Source: Synchiropus splendidus (Eukaryota; Chordata; Actinopteri; Syngnathiformes; Callionymidae). From it: a DNA stretch of 64,000 bases. This document shows positions 1 to 12,444 of this stretch, piece after piece (the stretch's first letter is position 1; every line of letters starts with the position of its first letter). The position numbers and the translations under genes are program-made. Below the pieces are notes generated by a model. The model made no database searches. It saw only the letters and a list, made by a program, of their open reading frames with translations, and was not told where the DNA came from. The DNA lies in NCBI RefSeq assembly GCF_027744825.2, contig NC_071339.1, positions 24,677,501 to 24,741,500 on the forward strand, in the 5' to 3' direction.

Positions 1-1289
1 GAAAATTTCATGTTCTGAGGCTTCCCTGCAAAGTTATGGCACAATGCAGAAGACACGTTTTCAGGCTGAGATGAGGTGGGTTCCGGAACGCTAAACATAA
101 AATCTTGATAACTTTGGAAAAACACTTCAGACAGCTTAGATTTGATGTGCAACTACTAGAAAGACCCTTTCTGATATAGTGGGAGGTGAAAATTTCATGT
201 TCTGAACCTTCCCTGCAAAGTTATGGAACAATGCAGAAAACGCTTTTTCAGCCCGAGATAAGGTCGATTCCGGAACGCCAAACATAAAAATGTTGATAAC
301 TTTGGAAAAACACTTCAAACAGCTTAGATTTGATGTGCAACGACTAGAAAAATCCCTTTCTGCTAGAGTTGGAGGTGAGAATTTCATGTTCTGAAGCCTC
401 TCTGCAAAGTTATGGCACAATGCAGAAAACGCGTTTTCAACCTGAGATAAGGTCGATTCCGGAACGCCAAACATAAAAATGTTGATAACTTTGGAAAAAC
501 AATTCAGACAGGTTAGATTTGATTTGCAACTACTAGAAAGACCCTTTCTGCTATAGTGGGAGGTGAAATTTTCATGTTCTGAAGCTTCCCTGCAAAGTTA
601 TGGCACAAACAAGAAAACGCGTTTTAAGCCTGAGATAAGGTGGGTTCCGGAATGCCAAACATAAAAATGTTGATATCTTTGGAAAAACACTTCAGTCAGC
701 TTAGATTTGATGTGCAACTACTAGAAAGACCCTTTCTGCTATAGTGGGAGGTGAAAATTTCATGTTCTGAAGCCTCTCTGCAAAGTTATGGCACAATGCA
801 GAAAACGCATTTTCAGCCTGAGATAAGGTGGGTTCCGGAACGCTAACGATAAACATGTTGATAACTTTGGAAAAACACTTCAGACAGCTTACATTTGATA
901 TGCAACTACTAGAAAGACCCTTTCTGCTATAGTGGGAGGTGAAAATTTCATGTTGTGGGGCTTCCCTGCAAACTTATGGCACAATGCAGAAAACACGTTT
1001 TCAGCCTGAGATAAGGTGGGTTCAAAAACGCCAAACATAAAAATGTTGATAACTTTTGAAAAAACACTTCAGACAGCTTAGATTTTATGTGCACCTACTA
1101 GAAAGACCCTTTCTGCTTTAGTGGGAGGTGAAAATTTCATGTTCTGAAGATTCCCTGCAAAGTTATGAAAAATGCAGAAAACGCGTTTTCAGTCTGAGAT
1201 AAGGTCGATTCCGGAACGCCAAACATAAAAATGTTGATAACTTTGGAAAAACACTTCAGACAGCTTAGATTTGATGTGCAACTACTAGA

Positions 1290-1810
1290 AAGATCCTTTC
1301 TGCTATAGTGGGAAGTGAAATTTTCATGTTCTGAAGCTTCCCTGCAAAGTTATGGCACAATGCAGAAAACGCGTTATCAGCCAGAGATAAGGTCGATTCC
1401 GGTACGCCAACCATAAAAATGTTGATAACCTTGGAAAAACACTTCAGACACCTTAGATTTGATGTGCAACTACTAGAAAGACCCTTTCTGCTATAGTGGG
1501 AGGTGAAAAATTAATGTTTTGAAGCTTCCCTGCAAAGTTATGGCACAATGCAGAAAACGCTTTTTCAGCCTCAGATAAGGTCGATTCCGGAACGCCAAAC
1601 ATAAAAATGTTGATAACTTTGGAAAAACACTTCAGACAGCTTAGATTTGATGTGCAACTACTAGAAAGACCCTTTCTGCTATAGGGGGAAGTGAAATTTT
1701 CATGTTCTGAAGCTTCCCTGCAAAGTTATGGCACAATGCAGAAAACGCGTTATCAGCCAGAGATAAGGTCGATTCCGGTACGCCAACCATAAAAATGTTG
1801 ATAACTTTGG
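1290..1810 (+). repeat. Two-monomer higher-order repeat (376 bp)
   Basis: The variant string GCGTTATCAGCCAGAGAT, together with GGTACGCCAACCAT just after it, occurs at 1371 and again at 1747. That is an offset of 376 bp, exactly two monomers. The flanking GGGAAGTGAAATTTTC variant is shared as well. The monomer between the two copies is of a different type, so the repeating unit is a dimer. A weaker relative occurs near 5322. Confidence 0.8.
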
Positions 1811-2364
1811 AAAAACACTTAAGACACCTTAGATTTGATGTGCAACTACTAGAAAGACCCTTTCTGCTATAGTGGGAGGTGAAAATTTGATGTTCTGAAG
1901 CTTCCCTGCAAAGTTATGGCACAATGCAGAAAACGCGTTTTCAGCCTGACATAAGGTCGATTCCGGTACGCCGAACATAAAAATGTTGATAACTTTGGAA
2001 AAACACTTCAGACAGCTTAGATTTGATGTGCAACTACTAGAAAGACTCTTTCTGATATAGTGAGAGGTGAAAAATTCATGTTCTGAAACTTCCCTGCAAA
2101 ATTATGGCACAATGCGTAAAACGCGTTTTCAGCCTGAGATAAGGTCGATTCCGGAACGCGAAGCATAAAAATGTTGATAACTTTGGAAAAAGACTGCAGA
2201 CAGCTTAGATTTGATGTGCAACTACTAGAAAGACCATTTCTGCTATGGTGGGAGGTGAAAATTTCATGTTCTGAAGCTTCCCTGCAAAGTTATGGCACAA
2301 TGCAGAAAACGCAATTTCAGCCTGACATAAGGTGGGTTCCGGAACGCCAAACATAAAAATGTTG

Positions 2365-2770
2365 ATAACTTTCTAAATACACTTCAGACAGCTTAGATTT
2401 GATGTGCAAATACGAGAAAGACCCTTTCTGCTATAGTGGGTAGTGAAAATTCCATGTTCTGAAGCTTCCCTGCAAAGTTATGGCACAATTCGTAAAACGC
2501 GTTTTCAGCCTGAGATAAGGTGGGTTCCGGAACGCCAAACATAAAAATGTTGATAACTTTGGAAAAACACTTCAGACTGCTTAGATTTTATGTGCAACTG
2601 CAAGAAAGAACCTTTCTGCTGAAGTGGGAGGTGAAAATTTCATGTTCTGAAGCTTCTCTGCAAAGTTATGGCACAATGCAGAAAACGCATTTTCAGCCTG
2701 ACATAAGGTGGGTTCCCGAACGCCAAACATAAAAATGTTGATAACTCTCTAAATACACTTCAGACAGCTT
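2365..2770 (+). repeat. Two-monomer higher-order repeat (376 bp)
   Basis: The rare variant CTAAATACACTTCAGAC replaces the usual GGAAAAACACTTCAGAC at 2373 and at 2749, again a 376-bp offset. Adjoining variants in both copies are similar. This is best read as a local dimer amplification. Confidence 0.7.
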
Positions 2771-5569
2771 AGATTTGATGTGCAACTACTAGAAAGACCC
2801 TTTCTGCTATAGTGGGAGGTGAAAATTTCATGTTCTGAGGCTTCCCTGCAAAGTTATGGCACAATGCAGAAAACACGTTTCCAGCCTGAGATAAGGTCGA
2901 TTCCGGAACGCCAAACATAAAAATGTTATTAACTTTGGAAAAACACTTCAGACAGCTTAGATATGATGTGCAACCACTCAAAAGACCCTTTCTGCTATAG
3001 TGGGAGGTGAAAATTTCATGTTCTGAGGCTTCCCTGCAAAGTTATGGCACAATGCAGAAAACACGTTTTCAGCCTGAGATAAGGTGGGTTCCGGAACGCT
3101 AAACAAAAAAATGTTGATAACTTTGGAAAAACACTTCAGACAGCGTAGATTTGATCTGCAACTACTAGAAAGACCAGTTCTGCCATCGTGGCAGGTGAAA
3201 ATTTCATGTTCTGAAGCTTCCCTGCAAAGTTATGGCACAAAGCAGAAAACGCGTTTTCAGCCTGAGATAAGGTGGGTTCCGGAACGCCAAACATAAAATG
3301 TTGATAACTTTGGAAAAACACTTCAGACAGCTTAGATTTGATGTGCAACTACTAGAAAGACCCTTTCTGATATAGTGGGAGGTGAAAATTTCATGTTCTG
3401 AACCTTCCCTGCAAAGTTATGGCACAATGCGTAATATGCGTTTTCAGGCTGAGATAAGGTCGATTCCGGAACGCTAATCATAAAAATGTTGATAACTTTG
3501 GAAAAACATTTCAGACAGCTTAGATTTGATCTGCAACTACTAGAAAGACCCTTTATGATATAGTGGGAAGTTAAAATTTCATGTTCTGAAGCTTCCCTTC
3601 AAAGTTATGGCACAATGCGTAAAACGCGTTTTCAGTCTGAGATAATGTCGATTCCGGAACGTCAAACATAAAAATATTGATAACTTTGGAAAAACACTTC
3701 AGACAGCTTAGATTTGATGTGCAACTAATAGAAAGACCCGTTCTGCTATAGTGGGAGCTGAAAATTTCATTTTCTGAAGCTTCCCTGCAAAGTTATGCCA
3801 CAAAGCAGAAAACCAGTTTTCAGCCAGAGATAAGGTGGGTTGCGGAAAGCCAAACATAAAAATGTTGATAACTTTGGAAAAACATTTCAGACAGCTTAGA
3901 TTTGATCTGCAACTACTAGAAAGACCCTTTCTGATATAGTGGGAGGTGACAATTTTATGTTCTGAAGCTTCCCTGCAAAGTTATGGCACAATGCGTAAAA
4001 CGCGTTTTCAGCCTGAGATAAGGTGGGTTCCGGAACGCCAAACATAAAAATGTTGATTGTTTTGGAAAAACACTTCAGACAGCTTAGATTTGATGTGTAA
4101 CTACGAGAAAGACCCTTTCTGATATAGTGGGAGGTGAAAATTTCATGTTCTGAACCTTCCCTGCAAATTTATGGCACAATGCGTAATACGCGTTTTCAGG
4201 CTGAGATAAGGTGGGTTCCGGAACGCCAAACATAAAAGTGTTGATAACTTTGGAAAAACACTTCAGACAGCTTAGATTTGATGTGTAACTACTAGAAAGA
4301 CCCTTTCCGCTAAAGTGGGAGGATAAAATTTCATGTTCTGAAGCTTCCCAGCAAGGTTATGGCACAATGCAGAAAACGCATTTTGAGCCCGAGATAAGGT
4401 TGATTCCGGAACGCCAAACATAGTAGTGTTGATAACTTTGGAAAAACACTTCAGACAGCTTAGATTTGAAGTGCAACTACTAGAAAGACCCTTTCTGGTG
4501 TAGTGGGATGTGAAAATTTCATGTTCTGAAGCTTCCCTGCAAAGTTATGGCACAATGCAGAAAACACGCTTTCAGCCTGAGATAAGACGGGTTCCGGAAC
4601 GACAAACATAAAAATGTTGAAAACTTTGGAAAAACAGTTCAGACAGCTTAGATTTGATGAGCAACTACGAGAAAGACCCTTTCTGCTATAGTGGGAGGTT
4701 AAAATTTCATGTTCATAAGCTTCCCTGCAAAGTTATGGCACAATGCAGAAAACGCGATTTCAGGCTGAGATAAGGTGGGTTCCGGAACGCCAAACTTAAA
4801 AATGTTGATAACTTTGGAAAAACACTTCAAACAGCTTAGATTTGATGTGCAACTACTAGAAAGACCCGTTCTGCTGTAGTGGGAGGTGAAAATGTCATGT
4901 GCTGAAGCTTCCCTGCAAAGTTATGGCACAAAGCAGAAAACGCGTTTTCAGCCTGAGATAAGGTGAGTTCCGGAACGCCAAACATTAAAATGTTGATAGC
5001 TTTGGAAAAACACTTCAGACAGCTTAGATTTGATGTGCAACTACTAGAAAGACTGTTTCTGGTACAGTGGGATGTGAAAATTTCATGTTCTGAAGCTTCC
5101 CTGCAAATTTTTGGCAAAATGCGTAAAACGCGTTTTCAGCCTGAGATAAGGTCGATTCCGCAACGCCAAACATAAAAATGTTGATAACTTTGGAAAAACA
5201 CTTCAGACAGCTTAGATTTGATGTGCAACTACTAGAAAGACCCTTTCTGCTATTGTGGGAAGTGAAAAGTTCATGTTCTGTAGCTTCCTTGCAAACGTAT
5301 GGCACAATGCAGAAAACGCGTTATCAGCCAGAGATAAGGTCGATTAAGGTACGCCAAACATAAAAAAGTTGATAACTTCAGAAAAACACTTCAGACAGCT
5401 TAGATTTGATGTGACACTGCTGGAAAGAACCTTTATGCTATAGTTGGAGGTGCAAGTTTCATGTTCTGAAGCTTCAATGCAAAGTTATGGCACAATGCAG
5501 AAAACGCGTTTTCAGCCTGAGATAAGGTCGATTTCGAAACGCCAAACTTAAAAATGTTGATAACTTTGG

Positions 5570-8500
5570 AAAAACACTTCAGGCAGCTTAGTTTTGATGT
5601 GCAACTACTAGAAAGACCCTTTCTACTATAGTGGGATGTGAAAATTTCATGTTCTGAAGCTTCCCTTCAAAGTTATGGCACAAAGCAGGAAACGTGTTTT
5701 CAGCCTGAGATACGGTGGGTTCCGGAACGCCAAACATAAAAATGATGATAACTTTGGAAAAACACACCAGACAGCTTAGAATTGTTGGCAACTACTAGAA
5801 AGACCCTTTCTGCTATTGTGGGAATTGAAAATTTCATGTTCTGAAGCTTTTCTGCGAAGTTATGGCACAATGCAAAAACGCGTTTTCAGCCTGAGATAAG
5901 GTCGATTTCGGAACGCCAAACATAAAAAGATTGGTAACTTTGGAAAAACACTTCAGACAGCTTAGATTTGATGTGCAACTACTAGAAAGACCATTTCTGC
6001 TATAGCGGGAGGTGAAAATTTCATGTTCTAAAGCTTCCCTGCAAATTTATGGCACAATGCAGAAAACGCGTTTTCAGCCTGAGATAAGGTCGATTCCGGA
6101 ACGCCAAACATAAAAATGTTGATAACTTTGGAAAAACACTTCAGGCAGCTTAGTTTTGATGTGCAACTACTAGAAAGACCCTTTCTACTATAGTGGGATG
6201 TGAAAATTTCATGTACTGAGGCTTCCCTGCAAAGTTACGGCACAATGCAGAAAACACGATTTCAGCCTGAGATAAGGTGGGTTCCGAAACGCCAAACATA
6301 AAAATGTTGATAACATTGGAAAAACACTTCTGACAGCTTAGATGTGATGAGCTACTACTAGAAAGACCCTTTCTGGTATAGTGGGAGGTGAAAAATTTCA
6401 TGTTCTGAAGCTTCAATGCAAAGTTATGGCCCAATGCAGAAAACGCGTTTTCAGCCGGAGATCAGGTCGATTCCGGAACGCCAAACATAAAAATGTTAAT
6501 AGCTTTGGATAAACACTTCAGACAGCTTAGATTTGATGTGCAACTACTAGAAAGACCATTTCTGCAATAGTGGCAGGTGAAAATTTCATGTTCTGAAGCT
6601 TCCCTGCAAAGTTATAGCACAATGCGGAAAAAGCGTTTTCAGTCTGAGATAAGGTCGATTCCGGAACGACAAACATAAAAATGTTGATAACTTTGGAAAA
6701 ACACTTCAGACAGCTTAGATTTGATGTGCAACTACTAGAAAGACCATTTCTGCTATAGTGGCAGGTGAAAATTTCATGTTCTGAAGCTTCCCTGCAAAGT
6801 TATGGCACAAAGCAGGAAACGTGTTTTCAGCCTGAGATACGGTGGGTTCCGGAACGCCAAGCATAAAAATGATGATAACTTTGGAAAAACACACCAGACA
6901 GCTTAGAATTGTTGTGCAACTACTAGAAAGACCCTTTTTGCTATTGTGGGAATTGAAAATTTCATGTTCTGAAGCTTTTCTGCGAAGTTATGGCACAATG
7001 CAGAAAACGCATTTTCAGCCTGAGATAAGGTCGATTTCGAAACGCCAAACTTAAAAATGTTGATAACTTTGGAAAAACACTTCAGGCAGCTTAGTTTTGA
7101 TGTGCAACTACTAGAAAGACCGTTTCTACTATAGTGGGAGGTGAAAATTTCATGTACTTAGGCTTCCCTGCAAAGTTACGGCACAATGCAGAAAACACGA
7201 TTTCAGCCTGAGATAAGTTGGGTTCCGAAATGCCAAACATAAAAATGTTGATAACATTGGAAAAACACTTCAGACAGCTTCGATTTGACGTGCAACTACT
7301 AGAAAGATCCGTTATATTATAGTGGGATGTGAAAATTTCATGTTCTGAAGCTTCGTTGCAAAGTTATGGCACAATGCAGAAAAAGCGTTTTCAGCCTGAG
7401 ATAAGGTGCGTTCTAGAAAGGCAAACATAAAAATGTTGGTAACTTTCGAATAACACTTCAGACAGCTTAGATTGGATGTGCAACTACTAGAAAGACCCTT
7501 TCTGCTATAGTGGGAGGTAAAAATTTCATTTTCTGAAGCTTCCCTGCAAAGTTATGGCACAATGCAGAAAACGCGTTTTCAGCCTGAGAAAAGGTCGATT
7601 CCATTACGCCAAACATAAAAATGTTGATAACTTTTGAAAAACACTTCAGACAGCTTAGATTTGATGTGCAACTACTAGAAAGACCCTTTCTGCTATAGTG
7701 GGAGGTGAAAATTTCATGTTCTGAAGCTTCCCTGCAAAGTTATCGCACAATGCGTAAAACGCGTTTTCGGCCTGAGATCAGGACGATTCCGCAACGCCAA
7801 ACATAGAAATGTTGATAAATTTGGAAAAAAACTTCAGACAGCTTTGATTTGATGTGCAACTACTAGAAAGACCTTTTCTGCTATAGTGGGAGGTGAAAAT
7901 TTCATGTTCTGAAGCTTCCCTGCAAATTTATGGCACAATGCAGAAAACGCGTTTTCAGCCTGAGATAAGGTCGATTCCGGAACGCCAAACTTAAAAATGT
8001 TTTTAAGTTTTGAAAAACACTTCAGACAGCTTAGATTTGATGTGCAACTACTAGAAAGGCCCTTTCTACTATAGTGGGATGTGAAAATTTCATGTACTGA
8101 GGCTTCCCTGCAAAGTTACGGCACAATGCAGAAAACACGATTTCAGCCTGAGATAAGGTGGGTTCCGAAACGCCAAACATAAAAATGTTGATAACATTGG
8201 AAAAACACTTCTGACAGCTTAGATGTGATGTGCTACTACTAGAAAGACCCTTTCTGCTATAGTGGGAGGTGAAAAATTTCATGTTCTGAAGCTTCAATGC
8301 AAAGTTTTGGCCCAATGCAGAAAACGCGTTTTCAGCCGGAGATCAGGTCGATTCCGGAACGCCAAACATAAAAATGTTAATAGCTTTGGATAAACACTTC
8401 AGACAGCTTAGATTTGATGTGCAACTACTAGAAAGACCATTTCTGCTATAGTGGGAGGTGAAAATTTCATGTTCTGAAGCTTCCCTGCAAAGTTATGGCA

Positions 8501-9200
8501 CAATACAGAAAAAGCGTTTTCAGCCTGAGATAAGGTGGGTTCCGGAACGCCAAACATAAAAAGATTGATAACTTTGGAAAAAAACTTCAGACAGCTTTGA
8601 TTTGATGTGCAACTACTAGAAAGACCTTTTCTGCTATAGTGGGAGGTGAAAATTTCATGTTCTGAAGCTTCCCTGCAAATTTATGGCACAATGCAGAAAA
8701 CGCGTTTTCAGCCAGAGATAAGGTCGATTCCGGAACGCCAAACTTAAAAATGTTTTTAACTTTTGAAAAACACTTCAGACAGCTTAGATTTGATGTGCAA
8801 CTACTAGAAAGGCCCTTTCTGCTATAGTGGGAGGTGAAAATTTCATTTTCTGAAGCTTCCCTGCAAAGTTATGGCACAATGCAGAAAACGCGTTTTCAGC
8901 CTGAGATAAGGTCGATTTCGAAATGCCAAACTTAAAAATGTTGATAACTTTGGAAAAACACTTCAGGCAGCTTAGTTTTGATGTCCAACTACTAGAAAGA
9001 CCCTTTCTACTATAGTGGGATGTGAAAATTTCATGTACTGAGGCTTCCCTGCAAAGTTACGGCACAATGCAGAAAACACGATTTCAGCCTGAGATAAGGT
9101 GGGTTCCGAAACGCCAAACATAAAAATGTTGATAACTTTGGAAAAACACTTCAGACAGCTGAGATTTGATGTGCAACTACAAGACAGACCCTTTCTGCGA
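5570..9200 (+). repeat. Five-monomer higher-order repeat region (about 941 bp)
   Basis: The marker TCAGGCAGCTTAGTTTTGATG occurs at 5579, 6141, 7082 and 8963. The offsets are 562 (3 monomers), 941 (5 monomers) and 1881 (10 monomers). Linked variants follow each copy, including TACTATAGTGGGA, ATGTACT(G/T)AGG, GTTACGGCAC and ACACGATTTC. The block at about 6150-6570 also matches 8031-8451 at an offset of 1881 bp. The region therefore carries an irregular five-monomer register with additions and losses. Confidence 0.8.
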
Positions 9201-12200
9201 TAGTGGGAGGTGAAAATTTCATGTTCTGAAGCTTTATGCAAAGTTATGGCACAATGCGTAAAACGCGTTTTCAGCCTGAGATAAGGTGGGTTCCGGAACG
9301 CCAAACATAAAAATGTTGATAACTTTCGAAAAACACTTCAGACAGCTTAGATTTGAAGTGCAACAACTAGAAAGACCCTTTCTGCTATGGTGGGAGGTGA
9401 AAATTTCATGTTCTGAAGCTTTATGGAAAGTTATGGCACAATGCTTAAAACGCGTTTACAGCCTGAGATAAGGTGGGTTCCGGAACGCCAAACATAAAAA
9501 TGATGATAACTCTAGAAAAACACTTCAAGACAGTTTAGATTTGATGTGCAACTACTAGAATGACCTTTTCTGCTCTAGTGGCAGGTTAAAATTTCATGCT
9601 CTGAAACTTCCCTGCAAATTTATGGCACAATGCAGAAAACGCGTTTTCAGCCTGAGATAAGGTGGGTTCCAGAACGCCAAACATAAAAATGTTGATAACT
9701 TCGGAAAAACACTTCAGACAGCTTATATTTGACGTGCAACTACTAGAAAGACCCTTTCTGCTGTAGTGGGAATTGAAAATTTAATGTTCTGAAGCTTCCC
9801 TGCAAAGTGATGGCACAATGCAGAAAACCCGTTTTCAGCCTGAGATAAGGTTGATTCCGGAACGCCAAACATAAGGATGTTGATAACTTTGGAAAAACAC
9901 TTCAGACAGGTTAGATTTGATGTGCAACTACTAGAAGGACCCTTTCTGCTATAGTGGCAGGTTAAAATTTCATGTTCTGAAGCTTCCCTGCAAAGTTATG
10001 GCACAATTCCGAAAACGCGTTTTCAGCCTGAGATTAGATCGATTCCAAAACACCAAACAGAAAAATGTTGATAACTTCGGGAAAACACTTCAGACAGCTT
10101 AGATTTGACGTGCAACTACTAGAAAGACCCTTTTTGCTACAGTGGGATGTTAAAATTTCATGTTCTGAAGCTTCCCTGCAAAGTTATGGCACAATGCGTA
10201 AAACGCGTTTTCAGCCTGAGATAAGGTGGGTTCCAGAACGCCAAACATAAAAATGTTGATAACTTTGGAAAAACACTTCAGACAGCTTAGATTTGATGTG
10301 CAACTACTAGAAATACCCTGTCTGCTATAGTGGGAGGCGAATATTTCATGTTCTGAAGCTTCCCTGAAAAGTTATGGCACAATGCAGAAAACGCGTTTTC
10401 AGCCTGAGATAAGGTCGATTCCGGAACGCCAAACATAAAAATGTTGATAACTTTGAAAAAACATTTCAGACAGCTTAGATTTGATCTGCAACTACTAGAA
10501 AGACCCTTTCTGCTATAGTGGGAGGTGAAAATTTCATGTTCTGAAGCTTTATGCAAAGTTATGGCACAATGCGTAAAACGCGTTTTCAGCCTGAGATAAG
10601 GTCGATTCCGGAACGCCAAACATGAAAATGTTGATAACTTTGGAAAAACACTTCAGACAGCTTCAATTTGATGTGCAACTACTAGAAAGACCCTTTCTGC
10701 TACAGCGGGAGGTGAAAATTTCATGTTCTGAAGCTTCCCTACAAAGTTATGCCACAATGCAAGAAACGCGTTTTCAGCCTGAGATAAGGTCGATTCCGGA
10801 ACGCCAAACATAAAAATATTGATGACTTTGGAAAAACACTTCAGACAGCTTAGATTTGATGTGCAACTACGAGAAAGACCCTTTCTGCTATAGTGGGAGC
10901 TGAAACTTTCATGTTCTGTAGCTTCCCTGCAAAGTTATGGCACAATGCATAAAACGCGTTTTCAGCCTGAGATAAGGTGGGTTCCAGAACGCCAAACATA
11001 AAAATGTTGAAAACTTTCGAAAAACACTTCAGACAGCTTAGATTTGATGTGCAACTACTAGAAAGACCCTTTCTGCTATCGTGGGAGTTGAAAATTTCAT
11101 GTTCTGAAGCTTCCCTGCAAAGTTATGGCACAATGCGTAAAACGCGTTTTCAGCCTGAGATGAGGTTGATTTCAGAACCCCAAACATAAAAATGTTGATA
11201 ACTCAGGAAAAACTCTACAGACAGCTTAGATTTGATGTGCAACTACTAGAAAGACCCTTTCTGCTATAGTGGAAGGTGAAAATTTCATGTTCTGAAGCTT
11301 TCCTGCAAAGTTATGGCACAATGCAGAAAACGCGTTTTCAGCCTGAGATAAGGTTGATTCCGGAACGCCAAACATAAGAATGTTGATAACTTTGGAAAAA
11401 CACTTCAGACAGCTTAGATTTGATGTGCAACTACTAGAAAGACCCTTTTTGCTACAGTGGGATGTTAAAATTTCATGTTCTGAAGTCTCCCTGCAAAGTT
11501 ATGGCACAATGCGTAAAACGCGTTTTCAGCCTGAGATGAGGTTGATTTCAGAACGGCAAACATAAAAATGTTGAGAACTTTGGAAAAACACATCAGACAG
11601 CTAAGATTTGATGTGCAACTACTAGAAAGACGCATTCTGCTATAGTGGGAGGTGAAAATTTCATGTTCTGAAGCTTCCCTGCAAAGTTATGGCAGAATGC
11701 GTAAATCGTGTTTTCAGCCTGAGATAAGGTCGATTCCGGAACGGCAAACATAAAAGTGTTGCTAACTTTGGAAAAACACTTCAGACAGCTTCGATTTGAT
11801 GTGCACCTACTAGAAAGACCCTTTCTGCTATAGTGGGAGGTGAAATTTTCATGTTCTGAAGCTTCCCTGCAAAGTTATGGCACAATGCAGAAAACTCGTG
11901 TTCAGCCTCACATAAGGTCAATTCCGGAACGCCAAACATAAAAATGTTAATAACTTTGGAAAAACACTTCAGACAGCTTAGATTTGATGTGCAAGTACTA
12001 GAAAGACCCTTTCTGGTATAGTGGGAGGTGAAAATTTCATGTTTTGAAGCTTGCCTGCAAAGTTATGGCACAATGCAGAAAACATGTTTTCAGCCTGAGA
12101 TATGGTTGATTCCGGAACACCAAACATAAAAATGTTGATAACTTTGGAAAAACACTTCAAACAGCTTAGATTTGATGTGCAACTACTAGAAAGACCCTTT

Positions 12201-12444
12201 CTGCTATAGTGGGAGGTGAAAATTTCATATTCTGCAGCTTTTCATGCAAAGTTATGGCACAATGCAGAAAACGCGTTTTCAGCATGAGATAAGGTCGATT
12301 CAGGAACACCAAACATAAAAATGTTGAAAACTTTCGAAAAACACTTCAGACAGCTTAGATTTGATGTGCAACTACTAGAAGGACCCTTTCTGCAATAGTG
12401 GCAGGTTAAAATTTCATGTTCTGAAGCTTCAGACAGATACTTTG

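Larger units (their letters stand above)
1..12430 (+). repeat. 188-bp satellite array, block 1
   Basis: About 66 head-to-tail monomers, all in one orientation. The first complete unit begins at 107 and the next at 295, exactly 188 bp later. Each unit runs from GATAACTTTGG through a TTCATGTTCTGAAGC segment and an AAAACGCGTTTT palindrome to TTCCGGAACGCC and ends in AAAAATGTT. Monomers differ by scattered substitutions and 1-10 bp indels. Local higher-order structure is visible: dimers at 1.3-1.8 kb and 2.37-2.77 kb, and a five-monomer pattern at 5.6-9.2 kb. The block is cut at 12430 by a LINE. I see no other inserted sequence in it and no gene. Confidence 0.97.

Noticed and set aside
12442..12444. 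TTG as the start of the LINE A ORF
   Set aside because: An ATG follows immediately at 12445 and eukaryotic initiation at TTG is unlikely. A later in-frame ATG (for example the one before RLLGYDR) cannot be ruled out.
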